A stretch of DNA of 64,000 nucleotides, taken from positions 61,933,010 to 61,997,009 of the forward strand of contig CM066983.1 of the NCBI GenBank assembly GCA_033977485.1. The letters run 5' to 3'. The notes under the pieces were generated by a model. That model worked only from the letters and a program-made list of their open reading frames with translations. It did no database searches and was not told the DNA's origin. Shown piece after piece: positions 47,923 through 59,403 of this stretch. Every line of letters begins with the position of its first letter. The stretch's first letter is position 1. This DNA is from Hydrangea macrophylla (taxonomy: Eukaryota; Streptophyta; Magnoliopsida; Cornales; Hydrangeaceae). A program made the position numbers and the translations under genes.

Positions 47923-48942
47923 ATGGACCATCATCTTGAGATTGATTCGCCAATGGCCTTAAGAGATTTGGAAGAGAGAGTGAACAAGCTGCAAGCCACT
48001 ATTGAGCAATAGAACTTAAGGGTGAATCAATTGGAGAGGGTAACGCTTGAGCTCTATCAGTTACTCAAAAAGCAAGTGAGTTTGATTGAGGTAGCGATGA
48101 ACAAATTGGAGAAGGGAATAACGGATCACCTGACCGAGCACCAAAATCCACATCCAAGTCCAACCAATCACCAAAGCGCATGTCCAAATCCAACCTATCC
48201 CCAAAGCCCATACCCAAGCTCAACCATTCACCAAAGCCCATATCCATGCCCAATCCCAATGAACCAAAGAGTTATTCCAAGCCCACATCTCAACCCAAAA
48301 GTCAACTCAAGTTCAAAGTCGAATCAGAAATTAAGCCGAGCTGGCAGGTCAAGAATATTCACCAACCTTGGCATGACATTATCCATGGCCCTTGGTCACC
48401 TCATCAAGAGTGGTCACCTCAATCCCCTGCACCCAAGGCCACCATCAAAACCCTTACCTCGCAAATATGACCTATCCTTGTACTGCACCTATCACCAGAC
48501 TCAAGGCCACAATACCGATTCTTGCTCGAGACTCCGCCATGATATCCAGGATCTTATTGATCAGAAAATCATCACTCCTCCGACAAATCCACTAAGTGAC
48601 CTTTGGCATAATGATTTTGACTTACAAGCTCTTCACTCTCCGACCTCTCAATCCCAGCCATCACTAATAACCCTCAAGGGATTTACTGCATCCACGAGTG
48701 CGCAACAACCAACTGGCCCTCGCCTAATCAACAAATGCGGAAAAGACATTGATGGCACTTGGTATGAGTCAGATGAATATTGTCCCGCTAAAAATTGGAC
48801 CATGGACGTGGATGATATTTTTGCACACATACTGTTGGGGGAAGGCAGACCCGGAGGTTCAAATGATGATAGTGAAGTGATAGTGTTTGGAACTGTTGCT
48901 GCTAACGCAAATGTGGATGCTCTTGGAAATATAGTCAATTGA
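47923..48942 (+). pseudogene. Element E shortened gag
   Basis: From ATG 47923 (MDHHLEID) one frame runs 340 codons with a single in-frame TAG (48010-48012). It has an N-terminal coiled coil (LEERVNKLQ, LELYQLLKKQV) and a Pro/Gln/His/Ser-rich linker with repeated SPYP and NPxP units. The zinc motif CTYHQTQGHNTDSC is followed by HDIQDLIDQKI, and the acidic tail contains VFGTVAAN. The capsid core found in A and D is missing, so this protein could not build a particle alone. It keeps only the assembly coil and the RNA-binding end. It may be a mutated relic or a partner of a complete gag. Confidence 0.8.
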
Positions 48943-49656
48943 AAATCGTCTGTGACACTCCAGTTGAAACCAAGTCGAGTCCAGTCTGAAGTCGAGTTAT
49001 GTTAAATTGGAGTGAAATGTCAAGTCCAGTCGAGTCTTCTGGTCAGTTTGTTATCAAGTCTGTTTGCAAGTCTTTGTCGAGTTTATCAAGTTGAGTGATG
49101 TAACCCTCCTTCTATCCTAGTTGAATAAAGTCTCATTTTGCTTGATTTAAGTGTGCTAAGTCGTGAACGAATGGATCATTAACCCAAAAAAAAAAATTAA
49201 AAAATCACTATTTCAAACGATCATGGAAAATACTTGGTTAATAAATCTTTGCATTGAAAAGGATCCCCAAGTGACCAAAGCAAATTTTGTGCCAAAACCA
49301 AAGAGGAGTAGAGAATTGGTTAGCTTTACTTTAAGAATTTAAAAAATACTCTTGCTCAATCTTGAAAAGATAAAATCAGAACTTGAAGCTTGCTCACTCA
49401 AATACCAAGTCTAAAAGATGAGCCCAACCAATCCAAAGCCATAACTTGATCCTTGATTGTAGCCAAATGCTTTAAATGAACTTCTTCTTCCAAAATAAGG
49501 AGAGAGAGAGAGAAAAGAAAGAGCTCGCTAGGATGAAAATCCGAAAAGGCGCCTAGGCAAAAGTGAGAGCACAAAAAAAGGAGAAAATAAAAAAGAGAGA
49601 AGAAGAATAAAATAGAGAACGAGCTCGCTAGGATGAAAACCTGAAAGGGCGCCTAG

Positions 49657-49697
<41 letters not shown>

Positions 49698-51239
49698 AGA
49701 TGCGTGTTGATTTCAAAATCTGAATCCTAGCCAGTCAAAATCATGAAGAGAATAAGAGAATGAGGTAGAGAAAAGAAAGGAAAAAGCAGAGAATAAATAA
49801 GATTGAGAGTTCTTGAGTACTTCAAAGTACATCATTGGTACATGAATTATCCCAAGGCTTTGTGTTGTTCTCAACAAAGAAAAGAAATTGAAAATGAAAA
49901 GAGAAATTTGAAAGTAACAATTAAATTTTTTGTGAGAGAGTGATAAGTGGGCTTAAAACAATGCAGAAATATCTTTGAGAAAGATAAAGAGTGATTTGGA
50001 GAGCTGATATTTCTTTGTGAGTATAATAGAGTATGATTAAAACACGATGTGTTATGAGAGTTGTAAAGATTGACTGGCTAGCGATAAGGTGAAAAGAATC
50101 AACCGCCACAAAAAAAAGAAAAAAGGAGAAAAGAAAATAAAAGGAAGATGCATAAAAGGGAGAAGTAGTTCATGTTCTCATCATCTTGTTCAAAGGCTAC
50201 CACGAGCGATCCATGGCTTGAAAAGCCCACAAATTTTTGAAGCCTTACTCTTTCAGAACCTCCAGAATAGCCGAACTACTTTGGACCTGATTCCCGCTCG
50301 GGGATAAGTAGGCGAACCTCCCAAGGTTCTCGGTCCATAGCCATCCCTAAACTGTAAGCAGCACCCTTTTGCGCCTTTGGTTTCCTTCCTTCAGACTAGG
50401 GGCAAACTTACGTTTGCCTGAAGCCGCATATATATCACCAAACTAGGGGCAAACTTCCTTTGCTGAAAATCCCTTTTATCATAGAAGCAAGCCCCTAAGT
50501 CCCTTTCAAACTAGGGGCAAACTTTGTTTGCCAAAATCCCTCGATGCCAGAGGCAAGTTCTCAAGTAATCAAGTTTGTTTTGAAAGGATTGAAATAGAGT
50601 GCCTTTCATTCTATAAGCTAAAGCACTAATTTGAAGCACGTTCTAGATGGGCAAAGAATTCGCTAAATCAAAAGGGGAAGTTTTCAAAGTTTAGATTTAT
50701 CAACAAAGCACTACCATTTGTAAGATGATGAACAAATGAAAGGTGAGATGATGCATTTACTCACAATGAAAGCACATTTATTCATAATGAATGAAGAGTT
50801 TGAGTCAGTCATTTTGAGTAACTCGCTTTGTCAGGTCTGTCCTCCTTTGATGAGTCAATAGGTGGTCTCAAGTGTGTGGGTTTAAGATGATGAATAAAGA
50901 TTTGAAAAGTCTCCATGAGGATCTCAAGAGCAATATGAGCAGAGGTTTCAAACACTATCGCACCATAGTGCTAAAGCGGCAATATAAGAAGAGTCCAAGA
51001 CTAGGGGCAAAGGTGAATTCCCTCTTTTGACAGAATCGATGTGTTTCTTCCAAAGGTTCGCAAATGCATACAATTATTCTTTCTACCAGCTCCGTTCAAA
51101 TTCTTTGAGTTTGAAAACTCCTCAAATTTTGAAAAATCAACTCTTAGAGTCAGCGGACTCTCGAACTTTTGTGAAATCAATTCTTTAAGTTTGAAGTGAC
51201 TCTGAATATTGAAATTTGGTTCTTTGAGCACGAGGAGAA
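48943..51239 (+). other. Element E proximal 3' UTR
   Basis: No gene. Carries the conserved Tat modules: GCTCGCTAGG... GCCTAGGCAAAA at 49523-49560 and 49622-49658. The GACCTGATTCCCGCTCGGGGATAAGTAGGC unit is at about 50284-50313. ACTAGGGGCAAACTT units (PPT-like) are near 50396, 50442 and 50510. A run of about 35 A follows 49660. It links E to D (59404-60000) and A (15027-16999). Confidence 0.75.
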
Positions 51240-51540
51240 TCCCGAAGCATTAGTCCTCAATGGCAGTTTTTCTTCATAAGCATTAGTCCTCTATGGCAGC
51301 TTCTCTTCATAAGCATTAGTCCTCAATGGCAGCTTCTCCTCATAAGCATTAGTCCTCTATGGCAGCTTCTCTTCATAAGCATTAGTCCTCAATGGCAGCT
51401 TCTCTATGCGTTAGTCCTCAATGGCAGCATTATCAGTGTTAGTCCTCATTGGCAACCTTGCATTAGTCCTCAATGGCAGCATCATTTGTGTTAGTCCTCA
51501 ATGGCAACCTCGCATTCGCGTTGTTCCTCAATGATTCTTT
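51240..51540. repeat. Tandem repeat of about 33 bp in the E 3' UTR
   Basis: About nine units of GCATTAGTCCTCAATGGCAGCTTCTCTTCATAA type, the later ones shortened. In the first five the strings CTCAATGG and CTCTATGG alternate, which gives a dimeric period of about 66 bp. It is non-coding. Confidence 0.88.
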
Positions 51541-51739
51541 GAGTCTCATTTAAACTCCCGATTTTGAAAATTCAAATTCTTCTGAATTGAAATTTTTGTG
51601 TAGCCGAAGTGACTCCGATTTTGAAATTTGAAATTCTCTTTGGAAATTTGAATTCGTTTGAGTCAATTCGACTCCCAAATTTTGGAAATTTGAAAATTCT
51701 TTGAGTCTAATTGACTCCAGATCTATCCAAATATGGTTG

Positions 51740-53475
51740 TCACATTTTTTTATGTTCTCGGTCTTCATAACAAATTTACGTCGATCCTCTGGTTGAGAGT
51801 GTAACATATTTACATTCTCGGTTTTAGCAACAAATTTGCGTCAACCCTCGTTTTGAGAATATAACAAAATTATATTCTCGGTTTTCGTAACAAATTTACG
51901 TCGATCCTCTGGTTGGGAGTGTAACATATTTACATTCTCAGTTTTCACAACAAATTTGCGTCAACCCTCGTTTTGAGAATATAACAAATTTATGTTCTCG
52001 GTATTAATAACAAATTTACGTCGATCCTCTGGTTAGGAGTGTAACATATTTACATTCTCGGTTTTTGCAACAAATTTGCGTCAACCCTCGTTTTGAGAAT
52101 ATAACAAATTTATATTCTCGGTCTTCGTAACAAATTTACGTCGATCCTCTGGTTGGGAGTGTAACATATTTTCATTCTCTGTTTTCGCAACAAATTTGCG
52201 TCAACCCTCGTTTTGAGAATATAATAAATTTATGTTCTCGGTCTTCGTAACAAATTTACGTCGATCCTCTGGTTGGGAGTGTAAGATTTTTATATTCTCG
52301 GATTTCGCAACAAATTTGCGTCAACCCTCGTTTTGAGAATATAACAAATTTATATTCTCGGTCTTCGTAACAAATTTACGTCGATCCTCTTGGTTGGGAG
52401 TGTAACATATTTACGTTCTCGGTTTTCGCAACAAATTTGCGTCAACCCTCGTTTTGAGAATATAACAAATTTATATTCTCGGTCTTCGTAACAAATTTAC
52501 GTCGATCCTCTGGTTGGGAGTGTAACATCTTTACATTCTCAGTTTTCACAACAAATTTGCGTCAACCCTCATTTTGAGAATATAACAAATTTATGTTCTC
52601 GGTCTTCGTAACAAATTTACGTCAATCCTCTGGTTGGGAGTGTAACATATTTACATTCTCAGTTTTCGCAACAAATTTGCGTTAACCCTCGTTTTGAGAA
52701 TATAACAAATTTATATTCTCGGTCTTCGTAACAAATTTACGTCGATCCTCTGGTTGGGAGTGTAACATATTTACATTCTCTGTTTTCGCAACAAATTTGC
52801 GTCAACCCTCGTTTTGAGAATATAATAAATTTATGTTCTTGGTCTTCGTAACAAATTTACGTCGATCCTCTGGTTGGGAGTGTAACATTTTTACATTCTC
52901 GGATTTCGCAACAAATTTGCGTCAACCCTGGTTTTGAGAATATAACAAATTTATATTCTCGGTCTTCGTAACAAATTTACGTCGATCATCTTGGTTGGGA
53001 GTGTAACATATTTACGTTCTCGGTTTTTACAACAAATTTGTGGCAACCCTCGTTTTGAGAATATAACAAATTTATATTCTCGGTCTTCGTAACAAATTTA
53101 CGTCGATCCTCTTGGTTGGGAGTGTAACATATTTACATTCTCGATTTTTGCAACAAATTTGCGTCAACCCTCGTTTTGAGAATATAATAAATTTATATTC
53201 TCGGTACTCGTAACAAATTTACGTCGATCCTCTTGGTTGGGAGTGTAACATATTTATATTCTCGGTTCTCGCAACAGATTTGCATCAACCCTTGTTTTGA
53301 GAATATAACAAATTCATATTCTCGGTCCTCGTAACAAATTTACGTCGATCCTCTTAGTTGGGAATATAATAGATTTATATTCTCGGTTCTCGTAACAAAT
53401 TTACGTCGATCCTCTTGGTTGGGAATATAACAGATTTATATTCTCGATTTTCACTACAGATTTGCGTTTACTCTC
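51740..53475. repeat. 120-bp tandem array (two 60-bp halves) with 600-bp higher-order period
   Basis: Two related 60-bp halves alternate. One has GTAACAAATTTACGTCGATCC and ends with GGTTGGGAGTGTAAC; the other has GCAACAAATTTGCGTCAACCC and ends with GTTTTGAGAATATAAC. Together they form a unit of about 120 bp present about 14 times. Variants recur at a spacing of about 600 bp: CTCAGTTTTCACAAC at 51936 and 52537, CTCTGTTTTCGC at 52175 and 52776, CTCGGATTTCGC at 52298 and 52899, and the TTGGTTGGGAGTG insertion at 52389 and 52990. This shows amplification of five-unit blocks, the behaviour of satellite DNA. Confidence 0.92.
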
Positions 53476-53923
53476 AAAATCAAATCAAAAGCATCATGAC
53501 CCCTGTAACAGATCTTCGCATCATTCACGGAATTGGGTAATCTTCCTTGACTAACATATCATGTAAAGTGCGTGGTACGTAGGGAGGACATGATAAGCAT
53601 GGCACACGTGACCAGATCAATTCAGAAGATATCATTGCATAGCACTTGCATCACGACAAGATAGGTGCATTCATCCGTATGGTTACTTGTGTTTGTGTAT
53701 GTTTGGCTCCTGCTTGAACTACGTCTTCGTCTGATTCCTGATGGGATACATAGGCAGCTCACCGTTGAGCACGACCAACATGAACCGTGTGTGTAACCGT
53801 TTTTGCAACGCATTTTTGTTTTACCTAAATTCGACAGTCTGGTCAAAGTCTTGTCTTCACACAGGCTTCGACATTCACTTGTGGCACGCGTTGCTCCACA
53901 AGCTCTGCCGAAGAGGGGCAAAC
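53476..53923 (+). other. Element E distal 3' UTR and PPT
   Basis: Contains one more conserved unit (GAACTACGTCTTCGTCTGAT ... GGGATACATAGGCAGC, about 53716-53758) and, at its end, the purine tract GAAGAGGGGCAAAC (53910-53923) directly before the 3' LTR. The matching segment in A is 3827-4060. No gene. Confidence 0.8.
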
Positions 53924-56819
53924 TGTAGACACCCCAATTTTGACCGATCGCCGAATTTAAGAGAGTGTCACCTCCATATCCGATGATGACGAGGACTGGA
54001 AGATTCGAAGTGTTCCAAGCTCTTCAGAAAGTTCTCTAAACGCGATAAAATTTCACAGAAAGAAGAAAATACCAGGTATTTAGGAGAATTCAGGTATAAG
54101 GCATGACTTTCGGAAAAAATCTTCAAAAATAATTTGCTTTGAAAAGAAGGAAGACCTAAAGAGGGAATCTTAGCTAAAAACGGCACACGGCAGACTGCCG
54201 CGGCACTCACTGAGTGCCGCCAACAATTTCTGACTTCCGTTCACTTTTAAAGTCTGTATTTTGCAAAGCAATACGTATGCGTATGCGAATAAGAACAAAA
54301 AACTGATAAAGTAAGACTGACAAAAAAGCGGCAATCCATTAATTGCCGCGACATTTGATGAATGCCGCGCGGCAGTCACGTAGTGCCACGACGGCTGTCA
54401 TGAACTGCCGCGGCGGTATTCACGGACTGCCGCGACAGTTTCTGGACTGCCGCGCTGGGCAGCAGTCTGCCTAATTTCAAAAAGTACACATTGTACCACC
54501 AAATGAGAGAATTAGTACACCTGTTTTTTGCTCCAAAATTCACCAAAAATACCTGGTAATTTTGCCTATAAAAGAGAAGGGATCTTACTTGGAAGAGGAG
54601 AGGAGAATACAACAAGAGCTACCCACTATATACAACATCCATCACTTCACCAATATTTTTTTTAGAGAAAAGAGAGTTGAGAGAACTTGAAGAGCTTGGA
54701 AGATCTTCAAAGAAAAGAAAACTTTGAGGATAATTTGGAGGTGATCCTCTAACCATAGATTATTTATATACTCTCTTCTTCTTTTGGATCTCTAATCTTA
54801 AAACCTCTTGCTATTCTCTTTATTTGTCAAGTAAGCTTAGGAGTTCTGATTTCCAATTCTTCCTTCTATTTCCATGTTTATTTTCTTCTCTTGAGGGCCT
54901 TGGAGATCTTCAATATCTCTCTTGATCTCTTGAGCATGATCCTTTGAATCCTATGTAAGCCTATGCTTTACATGAGAGTCAAAAGTTTGATCATCATTTT
55001 ATTTCATAAACAAATAAATGGATCCAAGTCCATACTCATGACTTGGGTGCTCTAAGCTTGAGTTTTCATGGAGTCTCCTTATATTCCTTGAAAACTCATG
55101 AGTTTTAGTCATGTCTTCACCTCCAATGGCCATCAAATGGTAGGAGGAAGTGGTTTTGAGTCCAAGCCCATCTCAATGGTTTAGCTTCTTTCTCTTGAGA
55201 TTTCATGAAGTCAACTCATACTTTACTTGAAATCTACAAATATAAAGGTCTTTAGCCTCCAATGACCATCAAATGGTTGGAGAAGTTGTTTAGCTTAAGT
55301 CCAACTTCATGGTTTAATAGTTGGGGTTAACAAATAAAGTTGAACTTGACCAATAGAAACAGTGAGTTCACAAACTATTTTTGATCAAATATTTTTAGTT
55401 CGAAATCTAACCGTTGAAATCAAGTGAAACCAACGGAAAAGTGTCAATAACACAATATCCCACCACTGTAATTTTTGTTTTAAGGTGGTTTTATGTTTAA
55501 AATGGTTTGGTCATGAGTTCTTGGGAAGTAACAACAATCTGCCCAGAATTTCAGCACAACAACACTCTTTTGAAATAAATAAATCAAGGTTTTCATAAAG
55601 TGTTTGTAACCCAAAATAATTTTTTCCAAGTAGATCAATGTGTTAGGAAGTCACCTAAAAAGAACATAGTAATTCTGATTTATTTACTATTTTTAAAAAA
55701 TCGTGCAAGAATTCTGGACGGGAGGTTGTAAAATGCTGAGTGATATCTAGTGTTTTCCATATTCTCGGAGATCTAACCGTTCAAACCTCGATTTTCTTTT
55801 TGGGATAGAAACTAGACTCATAAAGGCATAACATATCCAAAATTAATTAAGATCCAATAATTGGAAGTATTTTATTCCTATTTTTGACCATCTGATCTGC
55901 TCTCTGTAATTCATCAAAACTGCTACTATTTTTGTCCAATCTTGTTTATTTCAACTCAAATAGTCTCCTAAATGTCTTAAGACCCAAATCATGTTTTGAG
56001 AAATGATAATTTAGTTTTAATCCAGAGGCTAAGTGATCCAAATTAGTGAATAAATTCATATCTCATTCTTGTTCATATTCTTGTATCCATTCATACATGT
56101 TAATATTCGTAAGTAGGACTTATCTCTTGTCTAAGTTGTATCTACTTAAACATGACTTAGGATTAATTATTCTTGATATTATCTTGTCAAAGGCATGCGT
56201 ACTAACCTTTGTTTTGTAGCGCATTTGAGGTACAATTTCCCAACCCCTCTCTAGTTTATTGCATTCTTTGATTTTTATTGATTTTTTTGACTTAATGCAT
56301 GACACCTTAGAATTAGGCTTTTGCCTTATGTGTATATGTGATTAGAAACTCTTTTTAGGGTTTTTCTTTGTTTGCATGCATTGCACGTTTAATATCGCTG
56401 CTGGATCTCGGGTGAGTTCACTTGTTCTCTATTGCATATCATATCGCTTGCTACTGAATTACGTGGCTTTTGAATGATATTTTGTCAATTGCAATTTTAC
56501 ACCCCTTTAGACATGCTTTTGTAATGTATATTATACGAACGTATTAATTGAGGGCACATTTAAATTAATAATTCGATTAAAAGGATGTTGAGTAGAGGCC
56601 TATCGCAAGATAGGATGAGAGAGGGTGTTTTAGTCCAACGGGCTCCTTCCTCTCTCATTCCATAATCCCCGGACCTAGTTAATCTTTGGTTTCGCAAACG
56701 ATCAGTTTCCTTTCAAAATGGTTTCTTAATTTTTTCCTTTTAAAAAATTAAGTGGTGACTCATTTGTTTTAGAAATTGATTTTGAAAAGCTGTGGGTAAG
56801 TCAACCTGCGATATCCACA
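53924..56819 (+). repeat. 3' LTR of element E (2896 bp)
   Basis: TGTAGACACCCCAATTTTG to GATATCCACA. TATAAAAG is at 54567-54574 and the shortened palindrome array at 54180-54465. It matches 43631-46580 with scattered substitutions. Confidence 0.95.
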
Positions 56820-57960
56820 GTTGTGCAAATACAAGATGAGGTTGAATTCAAAGAAATGCACTTTCAGTGTGACCTCTGGTAAACTCCTGGGTTTTCTCAT
56901 CACAAAAAGGGGGATAGAGGTGGACCCCTCTAAGATCAAGGCAATCCTAGAAATGACGCCACCGAATGAAAAGGAAGTGAAGGGGTTCCTCGGAAGAATC
57001 CAATTTATCAGCCGCTTCATTTCCAAGCTCACAACTACATGTGATTCTTTGTTTTGATTGCTAAGAAAAGGAGAAAAGTTCCAATGGGATGACCAATGCC
57101 AAGCCGCTTTCGACAAAATAAAAGCCTACCTTCAAAATCCGCCTGTCCTCTCACCACCTACACCTCATAAGCCCTTATTCCTTTACCTCTCTGTCTCCGA
57201 AAAAGCCATGGGTTGCATGCTGGCCCAAGAAGGAGAAGAAAGCCACTCTAAAAAAGCCATATACTACCTCAGCAAGAGGATGACTGGGTATGAGCTCAAC
57301 TACTCTACCCTCGAAAAAATATGTTGGGCCTTGGTTTGGTGCACTCGCCGACTGAGGCACTACATGCTGGCCTTTCCGGTTGTGCTCATATCCTGCATGG
57401 ATCCTCTAAAATACCTTCTCGTAAAACCCACCATGACCGGTCGTATATCCCATTGGTTACTCCTACTATCTGAGTTCGATATCAAGTATGTTACAAGCAA
57501 ATCGGTAAAAGGGAGAACCGTAGCTGAGCATCTCGCAGAACATGCCGTTCACTCTGAAGAAAGTGGGCACTTTCCATTTTCGGACGAGAATATCATGGAA
57601 ATCAAGGAAGAACAGTGGAAGTTGTACTTTGATGGAGCAGCCGACATGAAAGGATACGGAGTAGGAATGATCCTAGTATCACCAAGTGGGGACCATACTC
57701 CGTTGGCTTTCAAGCTCAATTATAACTCCACCAACAACACTGCGGAATACGAAGCGTGCATTCTGGGGATGGAGGCAGCCATAGAATTGAAAGTTCAGAA
57801 GTTGGATGTCTTCGGGGATTCAAACCTCATTATATCACAAGCTAGAGGAGAATGGAAAGTAAAAGAAGAGAGGTTGAAGCCTTATCATGATCATCTCGAT
57901 CAACTCAAAAGGCAGTTTAAGAACATCACATTCCTCTACTTGCCCAGGGAAGAAAATTAG
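56820..57960 (+). pseudogene. Element D RT end, RNase H and second (archaeal-type) RNase H
   Basis: Resumes RT of D with KKCTFSVTSGKLLGF and GRIQFISRFISKLT, the RT thumb. After TGA 57055-57057 comes FQWDDQCQAAFDKIK and the first RNase H (LYLSVSEKAMGCMLAQ, where the first catalytic acid seems replaced). Then a second RNase H follows with YFDGAADMKGYG, NNTAEYEACILGM and VFGDSNLI, which keep the acidic residues. It ends at TAG 57958-57960 and continues in frame. Two RNase H domains, the first degenerate, are the hallmark of Tat elements. Confidence 0.93.
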
Positions 57961-59403
57961 CTAACAGATTCATTGGCTACCTTAGCCTCCATGATCAAGA
58001 TTCCTGTGGGAGGCAAGATGAAGCCTTTGGTAATTGAGCAGAGGTACGAGCCTTCATTCAACATAATTGCCACAATCGAAGAAGAAGAGAATGGAACACC
58101 ATGGTATCAGGATGTCTGGAACTTCATAGAAAAGGGGACATACCCCCAAGAATCTACTGAGAAAGACAAAAGGGCCATTCGAAGATTCGCAGCGCAATTC
58201 ATCATTTGCGGTGGGAAACTGCTGAAGAAAGGATACAACGGTCACAACCTGACTTGCTTGTTTGGAAAGAGCTCTAGAAGAATGATGGAGGAAATACACG
58301 AAAGGGTATCCGGGCCGCACATGAACGGTCACATGCTGGCCAAGAAAATCATAAGACAAGGGTACTACTGGACAACTTTGGAGAAAGATTGTTGCGAATA
58401 CATAAGAAGGTGTCACAAGTGCCAGATCCATGCAAACATGATGCATGTACCACCATCTCTTCTATACAGCATGACCTCGCCTTGGCCATTCTCAACCTGG
58501 GGAATCGATATTATCAGTGAAGTCGTTCCAAAAGCCTCAAATGGAAATCGGTAAATTTTGGTGGCTATCGACTATTTCACAAAATGGGTAGAAGCTGCAT
58601 CTTACAGCAAGTTGGGGGCCAAGGATGTGGCCAAATTCATCAAGGCAAATCTTATCTGCTGTTATGGAGTTCCCCATGAGATTATTTTGGATAACGGAAG
58701 TCATTTCAAAGCAGAAGTCAGGGATCTATTCGAGGAATACAAAATCAGTTATCACAAGTCATTACCGTACAGACCACAGACTAATGGGGCAGTCGAAGCT
58801 GCAAACAAGAATGTCAAGGCCATACTGCAGAAATCAGCTGATACCTACAAAGACTGGCATGAAAAGCTACCGTTCGTACTTTGGGGGTACAGAACATCGA
58901 TAAGGACATCCACGGGAGCAACTCCTTACTCACTAGTATATAGAATGGAAGTAGTACTTCCAGTCGAGATAGAACTACCATCCCTATGCGTGATGACAGA
59001 ATGTGAATTTTCGGAGTCAGCTTGGTTGAGGGAAAGATACGAAGAACTGGCTCTCATAGATGAAAAGCGCCTAGCAGCGGTCGACCATGTCCGAATCTAT
59101 CAAAAGAGGATAGCCCGTGCTTACAACAAAAGGGTTCGTCCGAGAAAAATTGCCAATGGTGACCTTGTCCTTAAGGAATTGCGAGCTTCGATCTTTGATC
59201 CCCGAGGCAAGTTTAAACCTAAATGGGTCTGCCCTTACATCGTCAAGACCATTCTTTCCGGAGGAGCAACTTATCTCATGGACCTCGATGGTGTCGAATT
59301 CAAAGAAACAATCAACATGGATCGCCTCAAAAAGTACTATGCTTGGCCAATCCCCCAAAACCCCCTCTTCTTTCAAGCCTTGCCTAAACTACGCTCGACC
59401 TGA
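57961..59403 (+). pseudogene. Element D integrase
   Basis: Same frame as RNase H. The zinc domain has H and H in HERVSGPHMNGH and the cysteines in RRCHKCQ. The core has the acids in WGIDIISEV and LDNGSHF and the glutamate in NGAVEAANK. A C-terminal part (GDLVLKEL ... INMDRLKKYYAWP) follows and the gene ends at TGA 59401-59403. One in-frame TAA (58552-58554) interrupts between the zinc domain and the core. There is no chromodomain, as expected for Tat. Confidence 0.93.

Larger units (their letters stand above)
43631..56819 (+). mobile_element. Element E: gag-only Tat/Ogre-group retrotransposon inside the RT of D
   Basis: LTRs at 43631-46580 and 53924-56819, a primer site, gag remnant, 3' UTR with a large tandem array and PPT. 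It lacks protease, RT and integrase. Target duplication is GTTAC on the left and GTTGT on the right (two changes); skipping the element rejoins the RT frame of D. LTR starts (TGTAGACACC), leader blocks, gag tail and 3'-UTR modules are shared with A and D, so E probably moved with proteins of a Tat element. Its LTRs differ by scattered substitutions and one loss of about 40 bp in the palindrome array. Confidence 0.93.

Noticed and set aside
49660..49695. A-run as a possible poly(A) tail of a retroposon
   Set aside because: It lies inside a repeated 3'-UTR module of element E (GCCTAGGCAAAA), where related copies also carry A runs; no target duplication or LINE/SINE sequence.
51740..53475. Regular array that could be mistaken for a CRISPR
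   Set aside because: Units are contiguous, with no unique spacers, no cas genes and plant DNA context; it is a tandem satellite-like repeat.
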